A stretch of 64,000 nt of DNA from Cenococcum geophilum 1.58 (lineage: Eukaryota; Ascomycota; Dothideomycetes; Gloniales; Gloniaceae): NCBI GenBank assembly GCA_001692895.1, contig KV748180.1:2412195-2476194 (forward strand). Reading direction: 5' to 3'. Both the position numbers and the translations under genes were made by a program. Below are positions 10,644 to 21,196 of the stretch, one piece after another. The notes beneath the pieces are model-generated. The model was not told the origin of the DNA. It did not search any database and worked only from the letters and a program-made list of their open reading frames with translations. Numbering within the stretch: position 1 is the stretch's first letter; each line of letters begins with the position of its first letter.

Positions 10644-12690
10644 GGAGTTTTTCTCGACTCCTTAACATATATAAAGACACAAGTTTGGACCTTGAAAACC
10701 CTTCCATACATTTTAATATCTCTATTTTACTTCCTGCTATCATTTTTTAGTTTACGCAAAAACAGTTTTAGATGTCAGGAGATCAATCTTGTCTGGGAAT
10801 ATTTCCACTCATACAAATTACCAGTATTCACCTATGCAAGAAAATCTAATGCCGCGTTTGTCGATACGCCCTCATGCATAATTAAGCTTTGATAACCCCT
10901 TGCTAAAACCAATAACAGGTGCATATGGTCTTTTTTTGGTAAATCAAAACGATAAAATCTTCATGTTTGTAATGGGGAACTAAGCTGGGAAACGCTTTAT
11001 TCAGTCAATGAGGAGCTGCTTCTTCGAACTTACCAGTAGATTATCAAGATTATCACCACATCAGCCTCACTGTGGTTCTCCGCCATCAGATTTAATAATC
11101 TTGCAGGTAGTAGAGGCTCTTGTGGAGGCTCTACGAGAGGTGCATTATTAGAGACGGCAAGTTTACAAAATTTTATTGCGATCCCAGAGTTACGAGCTGT
11201 AGCTGCCGCTGCCGCTGCCCTTTGCCTCCCTAGCTCTCTGCTTCTACCTTGTGGCTCCAGGGTCTGCACGTGAGAAGGAACGAGGAAAAAGAAGAGAAGG
11301 ATGAGCGGTTGGCAGAGGAGTAGTATACGGTGGGACGGGGTGGGTGTATCCTCGCGTTGATTAGAGTTTCCCCTCCCTCACATTCTCACATTAAAAGGTT
11401 AGAACTGGGCAGCCTAGCAAACTGTCGATCTGAATCAGGTTGTACTACCACCCTGTTTCAGATGTATTGTGTACCCCCTGTTCCCCCCCTATTGCCTGCA
11501 CCTACACTGTGTATATATAGCCTCTTTTTCTTCATAGATCAATCTTTACACGAGTCCTTCTTTTCTTATAATCGGTGCACGGACTACCGATCGACACAAA
11601 CAAAATAAGCTAATGAGATTGATAAGTCTGATAAGATTAATGGGTTCGATAATCCTATTTTATTGATGGCCCTGGTGGACTTCGTAAAACGCTGAAGTAT
11701 GATGGTGTGTTGACAAACGCGGCGCGAGTAATTGTTAATTGTTGACCAGCTACGCTATCCATGAACAAATGGAAAATCTATATCTTATCCTCTTTTTGAC
11801 ATCTTTTATAATGTGCCCGTAGGTATCGACGCATTCTTTTTAAACTTGGCGAAATCATTTTCTTCGATTCTTCGTCGTCGAAGTCATTGGTAATTTTTAT
11901 AACTTAATTTTACTCTATTTAGATCCCAGAGCAAATCTAGAAAATGCTCGAGCCATTTAGAGGTTCGTGGAAACGCCAAGTAACTAGTAATTGAGCGGTA
12001 CCCACAGCTTTCAGGGATACCCCACTTTTTATTTAACGACAACAAGCGGTTCAAATACTAGCGTGTGAAGCATATTTGAACGTCGAGTCTCTGAGATTTC
12101 TCTATAAAAACCTGCTATGCGGTTAGACCTCGTTCACATACTCTTTTGCTCCGTAGATATAATTCGTGATCTACACCTGGAATATGATGAGTGTAAGATA
12201 TCATCTAGCCTCGAAACCTTCGGTATTCGGTCGAGCGGCTTCGGATAAGTTATGCACAACCGAGATGGCATCAAAATCAAGAAGTTTAGTCACAGAATTG
12301 ACAGCGCTACGATCAAAGAGCTGGCTTACACTCGAGATCAAATAAATCCATAGCAGTACGTAACGTGATCTGCATACCTAGGCGACTACAATATAGATTC
12401 TTGGCGACATGGGACGTATATTCGCCAAGCGTTTTGGAGAACACGTTCTTTATTTCTCACCTTGGCCCCGATACATGCCAAAGACCTGAAAATGTCCTCG
12501 AATTAAATTTCAATGGTTAGTAGAGCCACAGTGTCTTGGCTGGTAAAGAAACTTCCTATTCACGGATCGCTTTATCCACGTATTTTCATTGATTCAGGCT
12601 CTTACACCAATACGGCGCTGACATAACCCAAAAGTGAGGAGAGTTCTTTCGTGATTCATAAAAGCATTTATTATTTTAAGATCATGGCTA
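10644..12690. other. gene-poor 2-kb stretch
   Basis: No supported gene. A short GCTGCC run near 11200-11220 would code for Ala on the minus strand, but the ORF around it (11030-11269) has no domain. The sequence is moderately AT-rich without the extreme CpA depletion seen after 23.85 kb, so it may be old, decayed accessory DNA. Confidence 0.5.
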
Positions 12691-12840
12691 GGCCATACGT
12701 CAGCGTCCATCTAAGAATATGGTCCGTGCGCGGAACACCAAAACCAGCCTCATATTCCTGAGCACGACGATTCGATTCGGTTGATTTAATTGGCTAGTCC
12801 TTATCGATAACATATGGACGCAGACTGACGTGTTAAGGAA
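12691..12840. mobile_element. TA-flanked TIR element, short decayed copy
   Basis: Contains the subterminal GGTCCGTGCGCGGAACACC at 12721, matching the copy at 50151, plus CTTATCGATA and a right end GTGTTAAGGAA next to TA. Its right 90 bp align well with the right end of the 10.0-kb copy (GATTCGATTCGG versus GCTCGATTCGG). The left terminal repeat is eroded; a TA at 12689-12690 marks its likely edge. Confidence 0.6.
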
Positions 12841-12842
12841 TA

Positions 12843-13928
12843 AGCCTTGTTTTGCGTCAGGATCAAGCTGGACAACTACTATAAAGCTTGGCACAGTAAT
12901 AGAATACTGTCCAAAATCCACGACCTCCAAAGAAACGTGATAGTATTACTCAACGAGTATGCTTTTTAGGACTCTGACTATTTTCGGCGCTTGTTCTAAC
13001 AGTTCAAATCATGGGATGTGGCGGCAATTTCAGCACCTTACGGGAAGCCGGCTTGGCAGTAATTCTAATAGCAGAACTACATAACCGAAGCACCATACTG
13101 ATCCTGTATTAGAGCGTATATCAAGCCGCGCGCATTGAACATCAACATGGTTGGCGCAGTTGCATGTTCCCTAGCTACGACAGACAGTGATCTATTTGGA
13201 CTGGCGTGGCGTGGATCTGAGGTCAAATCCACTCCAATGCTGCAATCTGGATCCAGTGCACCATACCTAAATAGGAATAATAGTTATCTATATAGGCTAG
13301 CCCGAAATTTCGGACCTAATTGGCGCGAGCGTCCGCGCTGGTCCAAATAGACCACTGACGACAGACGACCCAGCATACCCCCTCGCTTTAATGAGGGCTA
13401 AACCCCTTTGAAGACGAAAGTTTTGATCTCGGTAGATTGTACGTTGGGTTTTCATGGTAACGTCGTATATGTCTTGCGCCTTTAAAATTCCTGTAATCCA
13501 CAACATATTCGGTAGGTTCGCCGTGATGATAACAACGCGTGGGGTAGGCGGCGAAGGCTGGCTCTAATTCGCCTCCGGAGAAGAGTTAATATTACCCATG
13601 TCAAACAAGATAAGGATTGGCAATCAAGAGCCTGGTAACATGAAAAAGATGATACCTGATATTGTCGTTCATGACTTGAAGTACGATTCCACTGCTGCCT
13701 TGTTTAATCTGGTGATGAAACAGGTCCTCAGCCTCAGCCTCAGCCGATCGGCCGCATACCTAAGTACGGAGTTCGAGGATTGTTATGGTTCTTAACAATA
13801 AATGAAGCTACCAGAGTCGATAAATGAGATTTTATTAACCATTTCTAAACTCAAAGGTGAAACCTGTAACCCCCCAAAAAATTGAATGGCGCTAGAGTGA
13901 TTTCGCCTTCACTTCAAGTTTCTTGATA
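12843..13928. other. intergenic, no gene recognised
   Basis: ORFs at 13135-13350 (+), 13297-13506 (-) and 13598-13795 (+) overlap or lack any domain. Nothing further is identified. Confidence 0.45.
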
Positions 13929-14760
13929 TTAGATATTTAATTTAAGAGTAGCGCAATCATTTGCCCGCGACTCTTCTGAGGGATTGACACGGGTAATCTC
14001 CACATCCTTCAAGCTATCGTTGTTTTGACTGTCGTCCTCATCTTCACTCCCGTCTCCAAATATTGCATCCTTGCCCTTTCCTCGATAAGTACTATTACCC
14101 AACTTCACCCGACCTGAACCCAAAAAAGACCTCTTCGTGACCTTGCGATATTGAACCCCAAATATCCTCTAACCGTCCGCTTTATACGTTTCAGACTGCG
14201 TGGTGGCCAAGCCGCGCTGAGTCCCGGTGCTGGCTGGAGGTTGTACACAGCCGGGAAGGTTCTGGCCGCTGTTGGTGCGTATAACGCTATTACGATTATG
14301 CCCTACTGTGAGCTGAGCATCTGTGAGTACCAGTGCTGCTAGGCCATGTACACGATGCCCCCGTTGCGACGCAATGACTCGATCAGCTCAGTCCGTATCT
14401 GATTGTGCTTCATCATTTGGTCGAACATATCGTAGAAGTTTTGTGCCTTGTGAACTATGGCATGTTGTGCGCGCATTTTGAAGTTTACCCCATTTTCTAC
14501 CGTGCCTGACCTTAAATATGTCAGACAGCTGTGCTTGAGCTTGCCATGCGCTAGAGTCATTCGCTTGGCTTTCAAAGTCTGATAAGGGAAGTTCGACAAC
14601 TGGGAAAGTTAAGGCACCTAGTATAGCCGCAAGCTTTGTTCGATCTTTAGGAACAAACGAAGCCACAGGGTCATACGGATTTTGGACAAAGGCCCCAACG
14701 ATTTGGCCAGGTCTTCTGAATATCCAGAGGCGGTCGAAGCAGAAGAAAGGTTCGGCTCTC
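13929..14760 (-). pseudogene. decayed fungal protein-coding gene, family unnamed
   Basis: Minus-strand fragments in different frames line up as one former protein. 14740-14560 reads DRLWIFRRPGQIVGAFVQ and then LGALTFPVVELPLSDFES. 14520-14340 reads AQNFYDMFDQMMKHNQIR and then NGGIVYM. 14150-13929 reads GVQYRKVTKRSF followed by an acidic GDGSEDEDDSQNND tail. The order and the charged C-terminal tail suggest a single-domain fungal protein of a few hundred residues, but I do not know its function. At least two frameshifts and stops separate the fragments. The 300 bp from 14761 to 15061 may hold more of its 5' end, but no clear coding is visible there. Confidence 0.5.
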
Positions 14761-15061
14761 AGAAGGCATCTTTGCGTAACGCAAGGGGAACACCAAATAT
14801 GTGCAGCAAGTGTTGGGAGATGTAGATAATCATGCCATGGAGAAGGTTGATCAGCCTGGAATAAACTGGAGCCTCAGCTCCTCTTATTATGAGGATTCGT
14901 ATTGGTTGGCCCTCTCTGCCAAGAGGAAACTGCTGCAGGTGCCCATGACTTTCCCGCTTCCGGCAGGACTCTCCTGGTTAAAAACCTTTCAAGAATGCCG
15001 GAAATATAGGAAAACGGGGCTCCTCCAGGAATAATTGGGTGAGCGACCTAAGTATTATCAG

Positions 15062-16099
15062 TTACCTGCTATTGTATAAAATGAAATAAATGATGTACTG
15101 ACGATAGTCTTTCCGAACAACTTTATACACCGTCTTGTAGAGCACGCGAAGCAGGCCTGAGCCACCAACAATGAGAGGGAGTATTTGCCCCGTGTTCCCT
15201 AACGTATTGACACCTTGGATGTGATTCCATTTGATGATGAGCTCTATAGTTAAAATGAAAAGCGCAAGGTCTAGAGAAAAACTGGTATGTGTCAAGACTG
15301 TTTCGTGCTGTCCAGAGTGGCCCGTCGCTACACTCGTGTTTGAGGCAGTGTGTTCCTCGTGGAAAGCCAAAATCTTGCCCACAGCAGAAATTGCCCCATG
15401 CACACGCCAGAGGCGGGCAACACCAAGAGAGCTCTCCAGAATCAAGAAGCTGCTAACGATTCCTGAGAGGGTAAATATAACCTTTAAGAAGGCGCGATAC
15501 CAATGATAAAGATCGACCGGCGCAAAGAAAAAAGCTGTTCGGCTACATGGTGGATGAGCCATATTATCCATACCAATGTAAACGAACCAGATCCCGTAGT
15601 AAATAGATGCTGCTGCAATAAGAACCCGGACTATTTGGCCGATGCGTGAGGCTTTGTAATCCGCGAAAGTCGTAGGAACTCGTTCGCCCAAAGCCTGGTC
15701 GTCATCGCTGGCATTTCCAAGTCCGCGGCCAGAACATACGCCGCCTGTGCAGAGTAGTAAGACTATGAAAGCTTCTACGGCGTAGGTAGTCCCGCTATTC
15801 TGAGATGAGCCCCGTCCTAGGGTAATGTACATAAGACCAGCGAAAGTCGACAATTGAAAGCAGTTATTCACGCCGCGCATCATGGCAGCTTCTTCTGGAA
15901 CAAAGTTGTTGGAGATAGACGTTGTAACCCACTGAAAATACACGCCAAGTCTTATTCCCAGCCCATACATGTTATCGTCGCCTTTGAATCCGCATGGAGT
16001 CTCGATCAAGGGCTCTGAAGGAGAACAGGCGCCGAGGCTGATCATAAAAAATAAGGTAAAGAAAAATGCCAACAGCAGGGTGGGGGTGATTGTAGTCAT
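15062..16099 (-). CDS. multi-spanning membrane protein, function unknown
   Basis: A single uninterrupted frame. An upstream in-frame ATG exists at 16171 (369 residues). The ATG at 16099 has a better context (A at -3) and begins just before the first hydrophobic stretch, giving 345 residues. About seven hydrophobic segments are visible, including TPTLLLAFFFTLFFMISLG near the N-terminus, AFIVLLLCTGG, VLIAAASIYYGIWFVYIG, VIFTLSGIVSSFLILES, LALFILTIELIIKW and ILPLIVGGSGLLRVLY. The first may be a signal-anchor. A YGLGIRLGVYFQW stretch follows a short Cys-containing loop; this arrangement is common in uncharacterised ascomycete membrane proteins. No transport or enzymatic motif is recognisable. It is transcribed divergently from NUC1. 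The coding region is intact with no intron. Confidence 0.75.
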   Translation of the reverse strand: MTTITPTLLLAFFFTLFFMISLGACSPSEPLIETPCGFKGDDNMYGLGIRLGVYFQWVTTSISNNFVPEEAAMMRGVNNCFQLSTFAGLMYITLGRGSSQNSGTTYAVEAFIVLLLCTGGVCSGRGLGNASDDDQALGERVPTTFADYKASRIGQIVRVLIAAASIYYGIWFVYIGMDNMAHPPCSRTAFFFAPVDLYHWYRAFLKVIFTLSGIVSSFLILESSLGVARLWRVHGAISAVGKILAFHEEHTASNTSVATGHSGQHETVLTHTSFSLDLALFILTIELIIKWNHIQGVNTLGNTGQILPLIVGGSGLLRVLYKTVYKVVRKDYRQYIIYFILYNSR

Positions 16100-16171
16100 G
16101 GTTAAGGTTCTAGCGTCTGAAGTTAAATCTAGGAGTATTGAGATGGAGGTAGTAGAAACGCGAAGAATCAT

Positions 16172-16583
16172 TTACCTTCAGCCTTTCCAAGTTGCGCGTT
16201 CGAACACGTGATACCAGCCACAGCCAGGCTCCTAGGCACTGCCTCCATCAGTATCTTCCATTATGTTACTTTGCCACTAACAAATCTGTAATGAGACTAA
16301 GTACACAGCACTGAAGACAGGGCGCTTCCACATTGAACCCTCGAAAACTCCAAGACTAATAAGCGAGATTTTCTCTTTTGGGTCGACCAGCATGNCCATT
16401 GTTCGACAGGTCATAGCGAACCACATGAGCTGTGACCGACGCGTCTGAAACGTTTAGCACGCGCAGTTTTCTCACCTCACCCTTCCCCTCTTTTAAATTC
16501 CCAAGCCTCTCTCGTGGAACCTTTCCTAAACAATTATCCTAGCCGCCGGCCTTGCAAAACTCTTCATCAGCCAACAGGAAGCA
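16172..16583. promoter_or_regulatory. divergent intergenic region, membrane gene / NUC1
   Basis: About 410 bp between two divergently transcribed genes, so it must carry both promoters and 5' leaders. Pyrimidine-rich tracts (CACCTCACCCTTCCCCTC near 16474) precede the NUC1 start, as is usual in filamentous ascomycetes. One undetermined base is present near 16395. No specific factor site was identified. Confidence 0.5.
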
Positions 16584-17612
16584 ATGTCGAAAGCAAAAAT
16601 TGCCATGATAGCGGCTGCCGGCGCTGCTACCGGAGCAGCAGCAACAGCGGCGTTCTATTCCATCAGGAAAGACACACCCATCTCTCCCGCAGCGACAACG
16701 ACAACGATCACCACGGTGTCTACACCAACCCGTACCGGCCCTCCAGCGCCTGTCGCCATCTCTCCAGCTGTTCCTACAAGAGCTTCCCCAACCCTAGTTG
16801 ACCCGAATGGCCTCTTTCAATACGGTTTCCCCGGCCCTGTAGCCGACCTCCGCCCAGCAACCTCACTAACATCGTCCTACGACCGCCGTACTCGCAACCC
16901 GGCCTGGGTCGCCGAACACATAACTCCCGCTTCCCTCGCGGCTCACAATGCGGATCGCGAGCACAGCGCCTTCATTGAAGATCTTTCGATCCCCGAGAAA
17001 TTCCGCGCGAAGCTGAAGGACTACTTCCGCAGCGGATACGACCGTGGGCATCAGGTCCCCGCAGCGGACGCAAAATGGAGCCAGGAGGCCATGGACGACA
17101 CATTTCTGCTCAGTAATATGTGCCCGCAGGTAGGGAACGGATTCAATCGGGACTACTGGGCGCATTTCGAGGATTTCTGCCGCCGCCTGACCGGGAAATA
17201 TCCTAGTGTGCGGATCGTGACAGGCCCATTGTACTTACCGCGTAGGGAACCGGATGGGAAGTGGAGGATCAGTTACGAGGTCATCGGAAATCCGCCAAAT
17301 GTGGCTGTGCCGACCCACTTCTACAAGGTTATATTTGCGGAGGATGGGAGCGTGGGTGGAAAAGTGGCATTGGGGGCTTTTGTGCTGCCTAATGCACAGA
17401 TAGCGAACGACAAGCCCTTGACGGATTTTGAGGTCCCAGTCGAGGCGGTGGAGAGGGCTTCAGGGCTCGAGTTTGCGACAAAGCTCCCAGAGGTCAGGAG
17501 GAAGAGGCTGTGCCAGGAGATAAGCTGCTCGATCCTGGTTAGGGAGTACAAAGACCGCCAAAAAGCTTTCTTACCATCGGATAAGAGTCGCAATCCACCA
17601 CTTAGCAGATAA
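16584..17612 (+). CDS. mitochondrial DNA/RNA non-specific endonuclease (NUC1/EndoG)
   Basis: 342 residues, one exon, close to yeast Nuc1 (329). An N-terminal stretch rich in Ala with Lys/Arg (1-30) fits a mitochondrial targeting or membrane-anchor sequence, followed by a low-complexity Thr/Pro/Ala linker (31-70). The nuclease domain (about 75-330) has the signature DRGH at 153-156, with His156 the expected general base, and NGFNRDYW around 185-192, where the Asn binds the catalytic Mg2+. The family degrades DNA and RNA, acts in mitochondrial nucleic-acid turnover and recombination, and can move to the nucleus during cell death. The start is the first ATG of the frame and is supported by the targeting-like sequence. 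Confidence 0.95.
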   Translation: MSKAKIAMIAAAGAATGAAATAAFYSIRKDTPISPAATTTTITTVSTPTRTGPPAPVAISPAVPTRASPTLVDPNGLFQYGFPGPVADLRPATSLTSSYDRRTRNPAWVAEHITPASLAAHNADREHSAFIEDLSIPEKFRAKLKDYFRSGYDRGHQVPAADAKWSQEAMDDTFLLSNMCPQVGNGFNRDYWAHFEDFCRRLTGKYPSVRIVTGPLYLPRREPDGKWRISYEVIGNPPNVAVPTHFYKVIFAEDGSVGGKVALGAFVLPNAQIANDKPLTDFEVPVEAVERASGLEFATKLPEVRRKRLCQEISCSILVREYKDRQKAFLPSDKSRNPPLSR

Positions 17613-18009
17613 GTTTAGCGTTCAGGCATTCCACTTGGCACATTCTGTTTTTTTGGGCTGGGCCGGCACTTCAACAGCGTATGCATAGGGTGGAGTAATT
17701 GCTGTGCTCTGCACTGTATTTCAGAAGTTCTCATGAAAGCTGTACAATACATTCGGCATTTCGTTTTTTGGGAGAGTCTGGACATTTTGCAAACTGTCCC
17801 GTGCTATAGTACAAGTTTTTTTGTTAAATGTAGACCGGTAATCTGCGCCATCCATCTCTATCACACCCTTAGTGGTACAACCATAACAATATACATAGCC
17901 GCCTAGAGTCCTTCCAAGTGGTAGCCGGCTGACATGTCCCATATATATCCTATACACCGCAATGCAGTTGTAAATTCATCAACCACTTACTCTAGCGTCT
18001 TGCCCAACC
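17613..18009. other. convergent 3' intergenic region, NUC1 / TIM13
   Basis: About 400 bp between convergent genes, expected to hold both 3' UTRs. No gene is supported; the ORF at 17721-17957 has no domain. Confidence 0.5.
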
Positions 18010-18449
18010 CTAAAATGTTCCGCCTAGGCCTCCTGTGCTAGCTTCTTTCTGTATTCGCGCCACATACTGTCTCGAGACGACGTTCCACGCTGTCATATAT
18101 TTCTCCATGCATGCTGTGAAGCATGATTCCTCGCCCTTTGAGAGAGTGTTGCCGGGCTTGGGAACACAGCGCTCAAAGCAATGCTCATTGAGTTTCTGCA
18201 ATGAAAGAATCCATCAGTTGCTGCTTTGAAAAGGGGAAGAACACGAATTAATTTTTTGAGATGACTATGGTTTGGACCGAGAAGCCAGAAAGCACGGCGA
18301 TGCAAGAACAGTCATTCAAGGAGACCATTTACCTCTACCAACATCCGCGCATTTTGCACTGCCGCTTCCTGCTGGATTTGGCGCATGACGGCAGTTTTTG
18401 GGTCGCTGGAGGCAAAGGCGGAGAGGTTGGACCCGCCGAGGGAGTCCAT
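18010..18449 (-). CDS. mitochondrial intermembrane-space chaperone Tim13
   Basis: Two exons (18449-18333 and 18195-18010) separated by a 137-nt intron (GTAAAT..TTGCAG) give exactly 100 residues, the usual small-Tim length. Exon 2 has the twin CX3C motif: CFERC and CFTAC, spaced as in small Tims, with the Tim13-like CVPKPG and YMTAWNVVSRQY segments. Exon 1 supplies the N-terminal helix (RQIQQEAAVQNARMLVE). In the intermembrane space Tim13 forms a hexamer with Tim8 and escorts hydrophobic precursors, such as Tim23, to the inner membrane; Mia40 oxidises the Cys pairs. The gene is intact. It shares a divergent promoter region with the VIP36 gene. Confidence 0.95.
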
Positions 18450-18820
18450 TTTGAGAGATATTCAGGGCGATAGTTAAAATAATTGGTATTCGAATTGGAA
18501 TAATCTCAAAGGGGTAAGATGATGAGATATCAACCCTGACGGCTGTAATTGAAGCTTGGGGTTGACGTTCAAGATTTGACGATGACCTCCGGCGGAACAT
18601 CTTCGCTTCGCCTGCCGGCGTTCCCTCTTGGAAAGGACAGCTTGACACGAGCCGAGCGCTTCATCACAACCGTCTCTCCCTCACAGCCGCCCAACATTTT
18701 CCTTTTCTTTTCTTATATACGAATTACCTTCTCTCGAATTGCAGGAGTAAATATTTCCCCTGCGAATTTTCTCGCGCTCTCTTTTGACTTTCGTTTCACG
18801 GGGAGGTATTGTAGTGCATA
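18450..18820. promoter_or_regulatory. divergent promoter region, TIM13 / VIP36
   Basis: 371 bp between the start codons of the two genes. It must direct transcription both ways. Pyrimidine-rich stretches occur toward the VIP36 side (CTTTTCTTTTCTTATATACG near 18701). No specific binding site can be named from sequence alone. Confidence 0.55.
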
Positions 18821-20086
18821 ATGCTGCTCCCGCGGCCATGGACTTGCCTGTGTCTGCTAGCAGGGAGCTTGACGGGGACTTGGGGTCTGGGATTGTCTGA
18901 GAACCCTGATATCAAGGCCATATCAGTATGATCTTCCCTTATGCAAAGGACTAAGTGGAAGCTGATTTTGGGAATATAGCTACGGACACATAGTTTGGAG
19001 CCCGTGAGTTATCCCAGAATTCCACGGCTGCCTTTAGAGCCTATATTATCAAGGTTGAATTTGTAATCCTAACTCCAAGTTCTAGCCCTACCTCGATTCG
19101 GACATGCAAAGTCGTTGGTTCGATTTTGGTGGAGACACAATTGTTCGAACAGATAAATACATTCGTCTAGTGTCAGACAAGCCTTCAAGATCAGGATGGC
19201 TGTTCTCGCGAGTGCCACTGACGGCGACGAATTGGGAGGTACGCACGAAGCTCATACATGTTGCGCTTGTGGTATTGTTAAAATGTTAAGAATCTATGCT
19301 CACACGACTACAGATCATCGTAGAATTCAAGATCCACGGGCAAGGAAACCTTTATGGCGACGGCATGGCAATGTGGCTCACCAAACAGCGAGCGCAACCG
19401 GGACCAGTCTTTGGATCCACAGACAACTTTGAAGGTTTAGGCATAATCTTTGACACGTACAAAAATAACAGGCCCGGTGTGGTGTTTCCGTATGTGATGG
19501 CAGTGAGCGGAGATGGTAACACAGTCTACGATAAGGATAATGATGGAAAGGCGAATGAATTGGCTGGATGCTCCGTACGCTTTCCCACGTCGCCTCTCAC
19601 TCTACAAGGCCTCTGTCCTTAGTCCAATATCGAATCACTGACCGCTCCTAGGCCCGTGGCATTCGCAACCAAAATATTCCCACCAAAGCCCGTCTTACTT
19701 ATTTCCAAGAGCAGTCTCTTAAACTTGACTTACAATACAAATCAGAAGACGAATGGACGGAGTGTTTCGAGATTCCAAATTTCAAAGTACCACCAGTCGC
19801 CTACCTTGGGTTCTCAGCCGAAACAGGCGAGCTCTCAGACCACCACGATATCATTTACGTCGGTACTAAGAATCTGTACCAACACAACACAGGGTCGAAC
19901 AGTGGTACTGCTGGACCGTCAACCTCAGGGAAGGGTGGAACAAAATTTGATAAGTATAACGCTGGGAAGAAAAAAGGGAGCTGGAGTTGGTTCTTTTTAA
20001 AGTTTGTGTTGTTTGGGCTGGCACTTACGGGGGCGTACGTGGGTTTCACCGTGTATCGGACGAAGAAGCGGGGATCAAGGTTCTAG
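18821..20086 (+). CDS. VIP36/ERGIC-53-type L-type lectin cargo receptor
   Basis: Five exons in consistent phase (18821-18925, 18980-19003, 19086-19238, 19314-19574, 19652-20086) give 325 residues. Exon 2 is a 24-nt microexon encoding LRTHSLEP. Residues 1 to about 22 form a signal peptide (LLPRPWTCLCLLAGSLTGTW). The lectin domain includes LDSDMQSRWFDFGGDT, GNLYGDGMAMWLTK with the carbohydrate and Ca2+-binding loop, GLGIIFDTYKNN, and LGFSAETGELSDHHDI. A Gly/Ser-rich stalk precedes one C-terminal membrane helix (WFFLKFVLFGLALTGAYVGF) and a short basic cytosolic tail. These proteins bind high-mannose glycoproteins and cycle between ER and Golgi. The gene is intact. Confidence 0.93.
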
Positions 20087-21196
20087 GCAACACGAAAGGA
20101 AGGACATGGATCTGGGTGGGGCTTAACGTGTGCGTTCTGTACGAGTTTGGAAAAAAGGGAGTTCTCAAGCGTTTCATTAGTGGTATATATTCCTCTTCAT
20201 TCAGACCCTTATTACGTTCCCTACCAATGCCATCACCATTTAAAGCATGGGACAAAAGGAGTAGCACAGAGATGATCTTTTCATTCCAATTGATAACCCA
20301 ATTAAAGTCACAGGGGTCCTCAGATTAGCTCTCACGTTCTCACCGACAACCACGCGCACCTCACCAACCATTTCCCCTCGCGGAGTCCAGAATCGGTTAG
20401 CTGCCGGGCTGCCTGTCCAAATTTGGCTTTTGACACATGGATATCATCACCGGACCAAACCACCGCCTCCTCCGTCCCACCTTGCCCTCCCCGCTCTAAA
20501 ACGGCTAAGGGTAACCCACCACAACCCCACACGCCGAGCTGGCGACTCGCGCTCCGATTGAAAACTACTATGTAATGTCTCAGCAGCGACACGCGCGCCT
20601 CCCTGAGGATGACGGGGCGCTTCGAGGAGGAAGGTGTCGTCACAGCGCGCTCGGCGGGGGGTAGATTGGAGGGTTGGATGGGCGGATCGGGACGGGCCTG
20701 AGAACCGCGGCGGGCTTTCAGTGGCTACGAACGCGCAGAGCGGAGGCCGCCCGTACTGCAGCGCGGGGCTGCGAGTACTCCCATCTGGTTTCTGTTCGGT
20801 GTCGCGCATCGCGGGGACCTAAGCCTGATGGTGAAGGGCGCCACTTGCGTAGCTCGGTGAGATCTTCATCACTGGGATACTAGGGGGAGTTAGTTTGGAG
20901 AGGTTGCGGGGACTGGGGTGGGGGGCTGTACTCGCTGTTCGTGCGTGAGGGAAGAATGGATAGGCACGAGGTGAGGTTGAAGTACAGTAGACGCGATTTG
21001 CGAGGTGGGCGTTGTGGGTCGCCGAAGCTCTGACGGGGTTCTTGGCAATGTGGAATTTTTGAACATCACAAAGCTTCAATTCGGCTGTCACCGTATTCAG
21101 ACCCCTGCACCGATAATGAATAAATGCGGCTTTCAAAAGTAATAGCTCTTATTAGCTAGTATATTCTTTTGTTACCCGAAGTGGCTCTGATTCGGC
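20087..21196. other. 1.1-kb intergenic region
   Basis: No supported gene. A GC-rich block (about 20440-20830) has overlapping open frames on both strands (20332-20643 and 20447-20809 on minus; 20634-20883 on plus), none with a domain or conserved composition. It probably contains the 3' UTR of VIP36 and the promoter of TCD1/2. Confidence 0.5.

Noticed and set aside
11030..11608. ORFs 11030-11269 (-) and 11330-11608 (+)
   Set aside because: No domain; the first depends on a GCTGCC repeat, the second on low-complexity CCCC/TTCC tracts.
20332..20883. Overlapping ORFs on both strands in a GC-rich block
   Set aside because: High GC makes long chance frames likely; none shows a domain or consistent exon structure.
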